From: Oscillospiraceae bacterium
Lineage (GTDB): Bacteria > Bacillota > Clostridia > Oscillospirales > Ruminococcaceae
NCBI GenBank assembly: GCA_017550285.1
Contig: JAFZPP010000041.1
Coordinates: 20,623-84,622 of the forward strand
Length of the DNA: 64,000 nt
Reading direction: 5' to 3'
Of the stretch, positions 27,526 through 36,600 are shown in pieces. The notes under the pieces were generated by a model. The model did no database searches and was not told the origin of the DNA. It saw only the letters and a list, made by a program, of their open reading frames with translations. Within the stretch, counting starts at the first letter, position 1; every line of letters starts with the position of its first letter. Made by a program: the position numbers and the translations under genes.

Positions 27526-28461
27526 ATGATCGCAACCGTTACGATGAATCCGGCAGTAGACTATACTGTTTCGCTGGAAGCACCGCTGATGCATAACGAT
27601 GTCAACCGTACCTCGCAGGAGCGGATCACCGCAGGCGGCAAGGGCGTCAATGTCTCGCTGATTTTGCAGCAGCTCGAAATTCCGACCACCGTTTACGGCT
27701 ATCTCTCCGGCACAACCGGCTCCATGATCGCCGAGCAGCTGCTCCGGACGCAGATTCCGACCGACTGGATCAATGTTCCGAATCAGATGAACCGCATCAA
27801 TCTCAAGGTCAAGGAGGATCATGCGGTCACAGAGCTCAACGGCAGAGGTGTTTCCATTTCTCCGGCGGAAACGGAGCTTCTGCTGAAAAAGCTCAGCAAA
27901 TACGGCGACGGCGATTATATCGTACTTGCCGGTTCGGTTCCGGCAGGCTCACCGCCTTCCCATTATGCGGATGTCATGACGGCGCTCGGGGATTCGGGTG
28001 TCCGCTTTGCTGTGGATGCCGAGGGTGAAACGCTGCGGCAGGCGCTGCGCTGTCATCCGTTTGTCGTCAAACCGAATCTGCGCGAGCTCTGCTCTCTTTT
28101 CGATGACGACGGCACGATTGATACGTGGTGGGATGCGCTGCCCTATGGCAGAAAGCTGATTGAATGGGGCGCACAGAATGCGCTGCTCTCGCTCGGTGCG
28201 GAGGGCGCACTGCTCTTTACGGAAGCCGGCAGGGTCTGGCATCTTTCGGCGCCGCACGGTCAGGTCAAAAATGCGGTCGGCTCCGGTGATGCAATGCTCG
28301 GCGGATTCCTCGCAGGCTGCGCACAGGGCAAACCGCTGACCGAAGCGCTGCGCATGGGTATCGCGGCAGGCTCTGCAACGGCATTCAGCGAATGGATTGC
28401 AAACCGCTCGCAGATGGATAATCTCCTGCGCACGCTCCCCGAACCGACGGAGCTGCTGTAA
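27526..28461 (+). CDS. PfkB-family sugar-phosphate kinase (1-phosphofructokinase-like)
   Basis: 311 residues from ATG 27526. N-terminus TVTMNPAVDYTV and GGKGVNVSLILQQL are typical of the FruK/LacC group; the C-terminal signature NAVGSGDAMLGGFLAG contains the catalytic Asp. Phosphorylates fructose-1-phosphate or tagatose-6-phosphate with ATP in the cytoplasm. No PTS fructose permease is nearby, so the exact substrate is open. Normal length for the family. The start is preceded by AAAAGAGGAAAA. Confidence 0.87.
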   Translation: MIATVTMNPAVDYTVSLEAPLMHNDVNRTSQERITAGGKGVNVSLILQQLEIPTTVYGYLSGTTGSMIAEQLLRTQIPTDWINVPNQMNRINLKVKEDHAVTELNGRGVSISPAETELLLKKLSKYGDGDYIVLAGSVPAGSPPSHYADVMTALGDSGVRFAVDAEGETLRQALRCHPFVVKPNLRELCSLFDDDGTIDTWWDALPYGRKLIEWGAQNALLSLGAEGALLFTEAGRVWHLSAPHGQVKNAVGSGDAMLGGFLAGCAQGKPLTEALRMGIAAGSATAFSEWIANRSQMDNLLRTLPEPTELL

Positions 28462-28472
28462 AATACATACAG

Positions 28473-28510
28473 AAAAGCCCGAATGCAGAACATGCTGCGT
28501 TCGGGCTTTT
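28473..28510. terminator. Bidirectional terminator
   Basis: AAAAGCCCGAATGCAG pairs with CTGCGTTCGGGCTTTT around a short loop, between the convergent kinase and K+ channel genes. Confidence 0.88.
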
Positions 28511-28562
28511 GATATGATCGGAAAATGTATTTCTGCGGTAAATCAGAATGAACATAGACGGT

Positions 28563-29513
28563 TCATTTTACGATTTTATCCGAGTGCAGAATAATCAGGT
28601 CCTGCGGCTCAAGCGTCATTTCTCCGCGCGGCAGAACGGTCAGCCCGTTTCGCAGCACAAGCAGGATTTGCAGCTGATAATGCGTCTGCACATCGGCAAC
28701 GGTCTGCCCGCAGAAATCATGCGCCGCGTCAAGCAGCAGCTCCCCGACCTCGCGTACATCCTGCAAACGGGTATCGGCATGCTCCTTCTGCGTATACTGC
28801 TCGACGAAACCGGCGCTGATGATACCGGTCGGGATTGCAACCACGCCGACGCCCAAGAATGCAATACAGATTGCCATTGCCTTGCCGACCGTTGTAACCG
28901 GATAGATATCGCCGTAGCCGACGGTCAGCAGCGTGGACATGCTCCACCAGATGCCCGAGAACGCATTGCGGAAATTCTCCGGCTGCGCATCATGCTCCGC
29001 GCCGTACATGCAGAGCGATGAGGAGAGCATCAGTACGATGATGATGAACACCGAGGAGAGAATCTGATTGCGCTTTTCAAATAAAACAGTGGTGATAACC
29101 TGAAACGAATCATACTGCGCATTGATGCGGAACAGATGCAGAATCCGCACGACGCGCAGCATCCGGAAGACAATGAAGCCGTCGAGAAAGAAAAAAGGCA
29201 GAATCGTCATCAGATCGACGACGCCGTCAAAGGAGCGCAGAAACCGCAGCCTTGCCTTGACCGGTGAGCGGTCGGGATAGAGCAGATCAGCCGTCCAGAT
29301 GCGCAGGATATACTCCACACAGAAGATGCCTGCCGTCACGACCTCGATCATCCGCAGAACCGAAAAAACCGGCGCAAACAAATCAAATGTCTCCAGAAAC
29401 ATCACAAGAATATTGAGGATAATCACCGCAACGATAAACCAGTCGAATGCCCTGCTCGGCAAATCCTCGGTATTGCCGATCTGGATGATATCAAAGATTC
29501 GCTTTTTCTTCAT
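28563..29513 (-). CDS. Voltage-gated potassium channel with C-terminal TrkA-C-like domain
   Basis: 316 residues from ATG 29513. Six membrane segments: S1-S3 over ~20-125, S4 as FRMLRVVRILHLFR with regularly spaced Arg, then S5, the pore helix and selectivity filter TVGYGD, and S6 (MAICIAFLGVGVVAIPTGI). The cytoplasmic tail (~255-316) resembles a TrkA_C domain (LLVLRNGLTVLPRGEMTL), so gating may also respond to a bound ligand. Ion-transport family, tetramer in the cytoplasmic membrane. Start chosen for GGGGGGTG ten bases upstream. Confidence 0.9.
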   Translation of the reverse strand: MKKKRIFDIIQIGNTEDLPSRAFDWFIVAVIILNILVMFLETFDLFAPVFSVLRMIEVVTAGIFCVEYILRIWTADLLYPDRSPVKARLRFLRSFDGVVDLMTILPFFFLDGFIVFRMLRVVRILHLFRINAQYDSFQVITTVLFEKRNQILSSVFIIIVLMLSSSLCMYGAEHDAQPENFRNAFSGIWWSMSTLLTVGYGDIYPVTTVGKAMAICIAFLGVGVVAIPTGIISAGFVEQYTQKEHADTRLQDVREVGELLLDAAHDFCGQTVADVQTHYQLQILLVLRNGLTVLPRGEMTLEPQDLIILHSDKIVK

Positions 29514-29545
29514 TTTCTGTACGCACCCCCCCTGTCTTTTCCTCA

Positions 29546-29574
29546 ATTATAGCACATTATTAAGGAAAGTGCAA
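29546..29574 (-). promoter_or_regulatory. Promoter of the K+ channel gene
   Basis: Minus-strand TTGCAC (29569-29574), 17 bp, TATAAT (29546-29551). Confidence 0.75.
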
Positions 29575-29584
29575 TGGGAAAAAT

Positions 29585-29730
29585 GAGAAAAAGGAGGAAG
29601 GTGTAGGAAGTAGAAAGTAGGAAGGACAGCATTCAGACTGATTTTGCAAATGCGCATCCTGAGAACTTTAGATCAATACAAGCGGGTGCTGCCCGCCTTT
29701 AGATCAATGCATGCGGGGCGCCCCGCTTTT
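29585..29730 (+). repeat. Dispersed intergenic repeat, copy A
   Basis: A purine-rich stretch leads to TGCGCATCCTGAGAACTTTA, then two units of TTTAGATCAATRCAWGCGGG followed by a GC palindrome. The same order appears inverted at 53963-54128. The remainder of 29577-29918 holds the next promoter and no other recognisable feature. Confidence 0.75.
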
Positions 29731-29769
29731 CCACAATAAGCGCAGCAATTTTTTTCATAGACAACACCC

Positions 29770-29798
29770 TTGACAAATAATCCCAAACACGATATAAT
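29770..29798 (+). promoter_or_regulatory. Promoter of the TetR remnant / aldo-keto reductase transcript
   Basis: TTGACA (29770-29775), 17 bp, TATAAT (29793-29798). An ~120-nt leader follows with imperfect repeats of AAAGTCAACCGACTGTTGATTT type that could be an operator. Confidence 0.7.
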
Positions 29799-29918
29799 GC
29801 TACCATAAACCTGTCCCAAAGTCAACCGACTGTTGATTTTGGAATGTTCTGTTTACTGCAAAATTCAATATATTCGCCGTGAAATCAACATAGTAAGGAT
29901 TTTGTTGAGGAGATTGTC

Positions 29919-30168
29919 ATGGAAAATCAGCGTATCCGCATTACCAAGCGCATGCTTCGGGAAGCTCTGATCCGGCTGCTCGGGAAGAAGCCGATTGAGA
30001 GGATCCGTGTGCAGGAGCTGTGTCAGGAAGCACAGATCAACCGCACGACTTTTTATAAATACTACGGCAACCAGTATGACCTAGCGCTGGCTCTGCTCCG
30101 ATACACCCGAAACACCGGAATTCATCGCGGATGTCATTCTGAATCTGGCACGCAGACTTTGCAGCTAA
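29919..30168 (+). pseudogene. TetR-family regulator, internally deleted and frameshifted
   Basis: The ATG (after GTTGAGGAG) opens a good TetR DNA-binding domain, with INRTTFYKYYGNQYDLALALL as the recognition-helix region (about 50 residues). Near 30090 the frame changes: the original frame gives Arg/His-rich nonsense, while the +1 frame reads ETPEFIADVILNLARRLCS and stops at 30168, which looks like a true TetR C-terminus. Around 100 ligand-domain residues are missing. It probably once repressed the aldo/keto reductase gene downstream. The head could still be made as a fragment that binds DNA poorly. Confidence 0.7.
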
Positions 30169-30229
30169 ACCTGCTGTCACATAAGCAATCGGAACATCAT
30201 TTTCTGTTTCATCAAAGGAGGCATGCGGA

Positions 30230-31141
30230 ATGTTTGAAAAAAACGATCTGTGTCAAACGGTCAAACGGGGCGTGCGCGGGACTGCCGGTACTGCGGCAGG
30301 CTGTACCGATACGAAAAAGGAATTCATCCTGCCGAACGGCACTGTAATTCCGGCGGTCGGCTTCGGCTCTTATCTTGCGACAAAAAACGGTACGCAAACA
30401 ATCACCGATGCGCTCGATGCCGGATACCGCTATATTGATACGGCAAAATTCTATGAGAATGAGGCGGAGATCGGCGAAGCAATCGCACAGTCCGGCATTC
30501 CGCGCAGAGAGATTTTCCTTTGCAGCAAGGTCTGGCCGACCGATCTCGGCAGAGAAAATACGCTTGCATCCTTTGCGGAATCCTGCCGGAAGCTGCAAAC
30601 GGACTATCTCGATCTCTATCTCATCCACTGGCCGAAGAATGATGCGCACGATCCGGCATGGCTCGAAAAGGTGCAGGCATCCTGGGCAGCAATGGAGGCG
30701 CTGTACGAACAGGGCAAAGTGCGCGCAATCGGTCTTTCCAATTTCCTGCCGCATCATATCCGTCCGCTGCTGGAAACCGCACGGATCCGCCCGATGATTG
30801 ATCAGCTCGAGCTGCATGTCGGTTATATGCAGGAATATGCGCTCGCCTATCTGCGGGAACAGGATATTCTGCCGCAGGCATGGAGCCCGCTCGGCAGGGC
30901 AAGACTGCTCTGTGATCCGGATATTTCGCTGATTGCTGAGAAATACGGCTGCTCCAATGCAAAGCTGCTCCTCCGGTATCTGAATCAGCGCGGCATTCCG
31001 GTCATTCCGAAATCCTCCTCGAAGGAGCGGATGCTGGAAAATCTTGATATTTTCGGCTTTACAATCTCCGCAGATGATATGTCATACCTTTCCCGCCTCA
31101 ATGAGCGCGGCTGGTCCGGCGAGCATCCGGATGCGGAATGA
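30230..31141 (+). CDS. Aldo/keto reductase
   Basis: 303 residues; AAAGGAGG is 8 nt before the ATG. The first ~30 residues are an unusual extension before the normal family start (FILPNGTVIPAVGFGSY). Catalytic tetrad residues are visible: Asp in DAGYRYIDTA, Tyr in FYENE, Lys in CSKVWP, His in LIHWP. NADPH-binding residues lie in IPVIPKSSSKERMLENL. Cytoplasmic (beta/alpha)8 enzyme reducing aldehydes or ketones; substrate unknown. The TetR remnant upstream suggests it was once repressed and may now be constitutive. Confidence 0.92.
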   Translation: MFEKNDLCQTVKRGVRGTAGTAAGCTDTKKEFILPNGTVIPAVGFGSYLATKNGTQTITDALDAGYRYIDTAKFYENEAEIGEAIAQSGIPRREIFLCSKVWPTDLGRENTLASFAESCRKLQTDYLDLYLIHWPKNDAHDPAWLEKVQASWAAMEALYEQGKVRAIGLSNFLPHHIRPLLETARIRPMIDQLELHVGYMQEYALAYLREQDILPQAWSPLGRARLLCDPDISLIAEKYGCSNAKLLLRYLNQRGIPVIPKSSSKERMLENLDIFGFTISADDMSYLSRLNERGWSGEHPDAE

Positions 31142-31175
31142 GCATCGGACATGAAAATCACTGCACACCGAAGTC

Positions 31176-31204
31176 TTGCATTTTCTGACCAAATGTGGTA
31201 TACT
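31176..31204 (+). promoter_or_regulatory. Promoter of the DUF4003 gene
   Basis: TTGCAT (31176-31181), 17 bp, TATACT (31199-31204). Confidence 0.7.
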
Positions 31205-31234
31205 GGAGATAATACACTGAACAGGAGGTTTCCG

Positions 31235-32203
31235 ATGAACACTGCATTATCCGAACTGATCAACGCATATCTGGCAAATTATGATGTGCTCAAAAGCTAC
31301 AGCAAAATGGAGAGCGGCTCAACCAGCTATGCCGCAGCATCCAATCTGCTCTGCGCACATCACATGATCGCAGATACGGCAGGCTTGCTGCAATGCCGCA
31401 AACTGCTGCGGGCAAATGAAAAACTGTTTTCGTCCTTCCGTGCATACACCGAACTGTTTTCGGTCTGCGTGCTGTATATTTCCGGCGATCCGGAGGCAAA
31501 GCTGCTCCGTGCCAAACAGAATTATACAGAGCTGAGAAAGCATTTCTCCGATTCATCCATGCTGTCTGTTGTTGCATTCCTGCTGGATGAGATTGCAAAG
31601 CCGGAGCAGATTCCCGCAATCGCGGAACGTGCCAAGCTGCTGTATAAGAAAATGCGGAAGATTCACCCCTTCCTGACCGGCAGCGAGGATATTCTGTTCA
31701 CTGCGGTGCTCGCACTGTCCTCCAAGAGCGACGATGACCTGATCGACGAGACCGAGTCGATCTATAAGCTCGTGACGCCGCTGACGGAAAGCAATGCGCG
31801 GCAGACAATCTCTCATATCCTTTCGATGACCGATGAGCCGGTCGAAGCGAAATGCGAAAAGCTCTCCGTTCTCTGCACCGGACTGAAAAATGCTGGAATC
31901 AAATACAGAAATGACCTTTCGTTTGCAATCCTTGCGATGCTGTCACTGCTGAATGACAGTCCCGAGGAGATCGTATCCGATATTGCAGAGGTCAGCGCGG
32001 CGATTGCAGAAAACAAGAAATATCAGGGAATCTTCGGCATTGATACGAAAACGCGCCTGACGCATACCGCGATGATCCTCTCGACCCATTATGCATCTTC
32101 CAACTCTGTCTCCGGCTATCTCGGCATTGTCATCGCAGTCATGGCTGCGGTTGAGGCTGCCGAAGCGGCAGCAACAAGCGCTGCAATCATTTCAACAACC
32201 TGA
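31235..32203 (+). CDS. DUF4003 family protein
   Basis: 322 residues from ATG 31235, after ACAGGAGG. Almost entirely alpha-helical with no signal peptide; the SSNSVSGYLGIVIAVMAAVEAAEAA tail region is Ala-rich (quoted in part: GYLGIVIAVMAAVEA). The overall pattern (HHMIADTAGL, then LFSSFRAYTEL) matches DUF4003 proteins found in Firmicutes, whose role is unknown. It has its own promoter and a terminator directly after, so it is probably a single-gene unit. Confidence 0.75.
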   Translation: MNTALSELINAYLANYDVLKSYSKMESGSTSYAAASNLLCAHHMIADTAGLLQCRKLLRANEKLFSSFRAYTELFSVCVLYISGDPEAKLLRAKQNYTELRKHFSDSSMLSVVAFLLDEIAKPEQIPAIAERAKLLYKKMRKIHPFLTGSEDILFTAVLALSSKSDDDLIDETESIYKLVTPLTESNARQTISHILSMTDEPVEAKCEKLSVLCTGLKNAGIKYRNDLSFAILAMLSLLNDSPEEIVSDIAEVSAAIAENKKYQGIFGIDTKTRLTHTAMILSTHYASSNSVSGYLGIVIAVMAAVEAAEAAATSAAIISTT

Positions 32204-32232
32204 TACACGCAGATGATACCTTCATATCACAA

Positions 32233-32266
32233 AACCGCCGCAAAGCGCACAGGCTCTGCGGCGGTT
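32233..32266. terminator. Bidirectional terminator
   Basis: AACCGCCGCA (32233-32242) pairs with TGCGGCGGTT (32257-32266) between convergent genes. Confidence 0.8.
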
Positions 32267-32284
32267 CTTCTTTGGATTCAGGGA

Positions 32285-32572
32285 TTAACCGGCAGCCGGT
32301 TCCGTAGTTTTCAGCCATGCTGCTGCAAGCTCCAGCGCTTCATAGAGCGTCGGGCGCGCGGCAGTCTTGGTGATTGCCTCCATGGGGTTCAGGCTCTTGT
32401 CGGTCTTCATCAGATAGCATTTGATTTCCGAGGCGGTTTTCAGATCACCTGTTGCTTCCTCAGCGGTGACGTTCATCATCACGACATACGGCGCTGCCAT
32501 ACTGCCGTAATAGATTGTTCTGCCGTTGCGGACAACCGGTCTTGCCTTATAGGTAAAGTAGCGTTCGCTCAT
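32285..32572 (-). CDS. Small conserved-looking protein of unknown function
   Basis: 95 residues from ATG 32572, after GGGAGG. Soluble; the sequence opens with SERYFTYKARPVVRNGRTIYYG and ends in a helical LYEALELAAAWLK (given here as separate landmarks). It begins 34 bp after the DUF4340 gene on the same strand and shares its terminator, so it is probably the last gene of the Gld-like ABC operon. No family recognised. Confidence 0.7.
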   Translation of the reverse strand: MSERYFTYKARPVVRNGRTIYYGSMAAPYVVMMNVTAEEATGDLKTASEIKCYLMKTDKSLNPMEAITKTAARPTLYEALELAAAWLKTTEPAAG

Positions 32573-32606
32573 AGAAAAACCTCCCATTCTCTGACGGAAT
32601 CCTCGA

Positions 32607-34121
32607 TTACCATGACATCGTGAATTCCTTGTCTGCGTCGTTATAGATCTTCATATTCGAGATCAGCGTATCCACATAGGATTTGCGGCAGCGGAAGCGT
32701 GCTTCGCCGTCCACAACAATATACGCCTTCATATTGCCTGCATCGTAGAACTGGATATCGTAGCTGCGCTTGCCGTCCTGACGGTCAATTTTTACCGTAG
32801 CGAGCGGGTCGCCGCTGAGCTTTACATCCTCATCCGGCATGACAAGATCCTCAGCCTTCGTGTTCAGCAGATAGGAATAGAACTTGCGGTAGCGCTCGAT
32901 GCCTTCCTCATCCTGCTTTTTGCCGTCAAAGGTCACAACAGCGTCCTCCTTGCTCTCACCCTGAACGGTGAAGCTGAGCTTTTCGCCGCCGCCCTCAACG
33001 GTCAGCTTGCCGATATCCCAGACATACATGTCAATGACATTTCTGGAGATGATGTCCTCTGCTTTCAGATCTTCATAGGCGATCTGATCCGGTGCAAAGC
33101 CATAGATGCAGTCGATGCCCTTGAGCATGCCGTAGTAACGGGTTTCGCCGTCCTCGGTCTGATAGGTGTCGCCGAGGATGAATTCCGTGGTCTTGTGATC
33201 GTCCGTTTTCATGGTAACCTTGACGAACGGATCATCGAGACCGGCGGCTTTCTTATCCGCATCCTTCGGGAAGGGCGTCAGCACCTCGGAAGCAGTCAGA
33301 CCGTAAAGACCGTGTGTTGCTTCCGCAGAGCGGTCGCCGCTGAGCAGTGCCTTGACCGGCTCCTCCATGACATGCAGTGCCATAGCGCCACCGTTGGCAT
33401 TTTCCTCGTAGTAGGGGTCATAGATAAAATAGAAATCGTAATCGAGGTCCTTGCGCTCGATGCGCACCGACTCGATCTTGGTATCATCGTCGTCCGCCTG
33501 CTCCTCTGTGAGCGAAGTACCGAGATAATCCTTGATGCCGTCAAGATACGGCTCCACATTGAACGAGCCAAGCGTATAGACGGTATTGCTGCCGTCCATT
33601 GCGACATAGCGGTTGCCGCCGACCGGCGTTTCATTGCCGATGCGGAACTTGATCGGATCGGAATTATCCAGCGAAAGTGTGACCTCGACCGGATGATCCA
33701 GACCGTACTTTGCAAGGTCTGCATCCGGCACATCCTCTGCAACGGTATCCTCCGATGTCACGGAGCCTGCGCGCGTTGCGAGCAGACGAATCTGCGTGGT
33801 GTTCATCGGGAGCTTCTCATAGCCCTTGAGGTAATAGTTTGCGATGTCCTCGGTTTTTTCGTTGCCGTCGGCATCGGTTGTTTTGGTCTGGTCGAACCGG
33901 CGGACGGCGATATAAGAATCGCCGTTCGGGTTCTTGACCTCGATCTGATTGATATCATCGGAATATGCGTTGAAAAGCTCTGTCTGAATGCCGCTGTCGG
34001 AGGATTTGGAGGACGAATCCTCGTTCGGCTCCGGCTCGGTCATTTTCAGATAGGCGAATACGCCGCCGAGCATCGCAAGCAGAATACTGCCGCCGATGAT
34101 CCCTTTCAGCGTCTTGTTCAT
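32607..34121 (-). CDS. DUF4340 domain protein of a Gld-like ABC system
   Basis: 504 residues. One N-terminal membrane anchor (~6-27), a short Ser/Glu linker, then a large extracytoplasmic beta-rich region with two similar halves typical of DUF4340 (VTLSLDNSDPIKFRIGNETP and VTMKTDDHKTTEFILGDTY). Its ATG overlaps the stop of the upstream GldG-like gene by 4 nt. DUF4340 proteins are regularly encoded with ABC-2 permeases and GldG-like subunits. Role unknown; probably an extracytoplasmic part of the complex. Confidence 0.85.
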   Translation of the reverse strand: MNKTLKGIIGGSILLAMLGGVFAYLKMTEPEPNEDSSSKSSDSGIQTELFNAYSDDINQIEVKNPNGDSYIAVRRFDQTKTTDADGNEKTEDIANYYLKGYEKLPMNTTQIRLLATRAGSVTSEDTVAEDVPDADLAKYGLDHPVEVTLSLDNSDPIKFRIGNETPVGGNRYVAMDGSNTVYTLGSFNVEPYLDGIKDYLGTSLTEEQADDDDTKIESVRIERKDLDYDFYFIYDPYYEENANGGAMALHVMEEPVKALLSGDRSAEATHGLYGLTASEVLTPFPKDADKKAAGLDDPFVKVTMKTDDHKTTEFILGDTYQTEDGETRYYGMLKGIDCIYGFAPDQIAYEDLKAEDIISRNVIDMYVWDIGKLTVEGGGEKLSFTVQGESKEDAVVTFDGKKQDEEGIERYRKFYSYLLNTKAEDLVMPDEDVKLSGDPLATVKIDRQDGKRSYDIQFYDAGNMKAYIVVDGEARFRCRKSYVDTLISNMKIYNDADKEFTMSW

Positions 34122-35881
34122 CTGTTCTTTCTCCTTATATACACGATCACGCCGATCACTGCAACCATAAGCGGAATGATAAAGACCGTTACGTTGCGAA
34201 TCATGGAGATCTGCGAATCGGAGACCGTGATGCTTGTGGTATCCAGAGACTTCTCTGCAATGGTCATTGCAGCTTCCTTGCCGGTCACGGTATTCATCAC
34301 ATTGATAAAGTAGTTGGAGTTATCGTAGCTGCCCGCGCTCTGTGCAAGTCTGATATCGAGAATCCACGCAGAACCGAATGCGATGATCTGGCTCTTGAGG
34401 ATATCGCTGCCGCCGGTGAAGGTGCTGTTGGCGAGGACGGCGATATCATAGCTGCTCTTCTCTGCCTTATCCGGATCGAGATCAGCTGCCGCATCGGACA
34501 GCGGATAGAGATAAGCGGTGTCTGCGGTCGAGAGCATTGCATACGTATTTCTGCCGGAATTCTGCTCATAGAGGCGCTTGATCGGGCAGCAGTACGGTGC
34601 AAGAATCGGCAGCTTGGAAACCTGATAGTTCACATTGATATCGGTTTCCATATTCGGCTTTGCAATCGGAATGCTGCCGACTGCGCCGACAGCCAGTGCT
34701 GCAACCTGTGCGGATGCCGCATCGCTTTCGGACACGAACGCATTGCCGTATTCCAGACCCCAGAGTGCAAGGAATGCATCGAGATTCGGCGTATCCGGAC
34801 TCTTGAAGGGCGAACCGAAGTAAACAAGGTTTCTGCCGTACTTGTTGTCATTGTTGAGATAATCGGTCAGCTTCTGAACCTGTGCCTCGGTCAGATCGCT
34901 TGCCGGAGAGCAGAGCATCAGCAGATCATAGGTCTCGTTCAGCTCTGCCGTTGCGATATCGACCGACTCGACCTGATAGTTATTCTTCTCGAGCAGGTCC
35001 TTGATTGCCTGATAGTTGTAGGTATCCATCTGATCGTAGATCGCGGAACCTGCGGTCATGTCGATCATGCCGACCGTGACCGGATTGAGATCGGTGACAC
35101 CCATGAGTGCGGAGACCAGCGACTGCTCACCGATGAAGGAGAGCGAGGTGGTCTGCTGATAAGTCTGGTAGTCCATGCTCGTTTCCTGATTGAACATATA
35201 GGTCGAAGGACCGTTCGTTCTGTAGCCGGAGTTGGACATGCCGATGACACGGACGAGATCGTCCTTGGAGATGACGACGTCGCCGGACTGGAGATCGCCG
35301 CTGTAATTCTTCTTATAGACGGAGATTGCTTCCGGATTCTTGTTTGCGTCGATATACTCGACGGAGATATGACCGTTCGATTCGGTCTTGAAGCGCGTCA
35401 GCGTTTCTGCGAGCACCTTGAGGTTTGCATCCTCAAGGAAGAACGACTCGTTTGCGAGAACGGTGATCTTGATGTCATCGTTCAGCTTGTGCAGGAAATC
35501 GACCGTCTGATCGTCGATCTGATAGAGACCCTTCGAGGTCAGGTCGATGTTCCAGTTGTAGCGGCTGTCGAGCATGCCGCAGATCATGTTGATCGCAACG
35601 ACAATCGCAATGACAACAACCGTAATGACTGCCGCGAGCGTGCCGTACTTGAACTTCTTGCGGCGCTTGACGCTTTTCAGTGCGCGCTCTTTTTCCGCTT
35701 CCGGTGTGCGCGCATGCTTTTTCTTCTTGGAATCTTTTTCCTTGTCCTTCTTGTCATCGGAGGCTTCGGAAGCCTCTGCGGCTGCCTGCTCCTCCTCTGC
35801 ATATTCCTTCAGCGCATCGGCTGCGGACAGCTTTTCTTCGGAGGATTCCAGCTCCTGCTTGATTTCTTCTTTTTCGCTCAT
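34118..35881 (-). CDS. GldG-like ABC auxiliary protein
   Basis: 587 residues from ATG 35881 (GAGGAGGG nine bases upstream; a GTG just before is possible). The first ~75 residues are highly charged and probably coiled coil, ending in a Lys/Arg-rich patch. One membrane segment (~82-104) is followed by an extracytoplasmic GldG/DUF7088-like domain (IDLTSKGLYQIDDQTVDFL) and an ABC-auxiliary region, then a C-terminal membrane segment and Arg/Lys tail. In Bacteroidota GldG pairs with GldA and GldF; here the operon order is ATPase, permease, this protein, DUF4340. Confidence 0.85.
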   Translation of the reverse strand: MSEKEEIKQELESSEEKLSAADALKEYAEEEQAAAEASEASDDKKDKEKDSKKKKHARTPEAEKERALKSVKRRKKFKYGTLAAVITVVVIAIVVAINMICGMLDSRYNWNIDLTSKGLYQIDDQTVDFLHKLNDDIKITVLANESFFLEDANLKVLAETLTRFKTESNGHISVEYIDANKNPEAISVYKKNYSGDLQSGDVVISKDDLVRVIGMSNSGYRTNGPSTYMFNQETSMDYQTYQQTTSLSFIGEQSLVSALMGVTDLNPVTVGMIDMTAGSAIYDQMDTYNYQAIKDLLEKNNYQVESVDIATAELNETYDLLMLCSPASDLTEAQVQKLTDYLNNDNKYGRNLVYFGSPFKSPDTPNLDAFLALWGLEYGNAFVSESDAASAQVAALAVGAVGSIPIAKPNMETDINVNYQVSKLPILAPYCCPIKRLYEQNSGRNTYAMLSTADTAYLYPLSDAAADLDPDKAEKSSYDIAVLANSTFTGGSDILKSQIIAFGSAWILDIRLAQSAGSYDNSNYFINVMNTVTGKEAAMTIAEKSLDTTSITVSDSQISMIRNVTVFIIPLMVAVIGVIVYIRRKNR

Positions 35882-35895
35882 CACAGAATCCCTCC

Positions 35896-36600
35896 TCAGC
35901 TCCAGCGTCTGCGCTCAAACACGCGGATTGTCAGATAATTGAAAATGACTGCAACGCTGATATAAAATACAATCGTAGATACATTGAACAGACCGCAGGT
36001 AATCGCATAATACTTGCGGTAGAAGCTCAGCTTTTCGAGTACGGTATTGACGACCTTGACCGAGATATAGTTATTGATGACGTCGATCATATAGAGCGCC
36101 ATCAGTGCAATGAAGCTCAGAACCGCGGCAGCGATCTGATTCTCGGTCAGCGCGGAGACCAGCTCACCGACGGCAATGAATGCCGCGCCGAGCAGGAACA
36201 GTGCGAGGAAGTTTGCGAAGATCATGCCCCATTCGACCACGCCGAAGCCGCTCAGGATCAGCGCATAGACAAACGGCATCAGCAGCGCAACCGTATACAG
36301 CGCGAGCGCTGCAAAATACTTGCCGAAGACGATCTCGCCGAGGCTGACCGGTGCGGTCAGGAGCCCCTGCTCTGTTTTCTGCTTCTTCTCCTCACTGAAC
36401 AGACGCATCGTGAGAATCGGAATCAGGAAAATAATAATCAGGAACATGCTCTGGAACATGCGGGACATATCGGTCGTTGCCGAAACCAGACATCCGGCAA
36501 AGAAGAAGTATCCGGAGAAAATCCAGAATACCGCAAGGAAAATATATGCGATACTCGATGTGAAATACGCACCGAATTCGCGTCTGAAAATCGCGCCCAT
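35896..36600 (-). CDS. ABC-2 type permease, GldF-like
   Basis: 234 residues with six membrane segments and the family-typical start FRREFGAYFTSSIAYIF (N-terminal cytoplasmic segment). Starts within the ATPase stop (TAATG overlap). Forms the membrane channel with the ATPase encoded just upstream and the GldG-like protein downstream. Confidence 0.9.
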   Translation of the reverse strand: MGAIFRREFGAYFTSSIAYIFLAVFWIFSGYFFFAGCLVSATTDMSRMFQSMFLIIIFLIPILTMRLFSEEKKQKTEQGLLTAPVSLGEIVFGKYFAALALYTVALLMPFVYALILSGFGVVEWGMIFANFLALFLLGAAFIAVGELVSALTENQIAAAVLSFIALMALYMIDVINNYISVKVVNTVLEKLSFYRKYYAITCGLFNVSTIVFYISVAVIFNYLTIRVFERRRWS

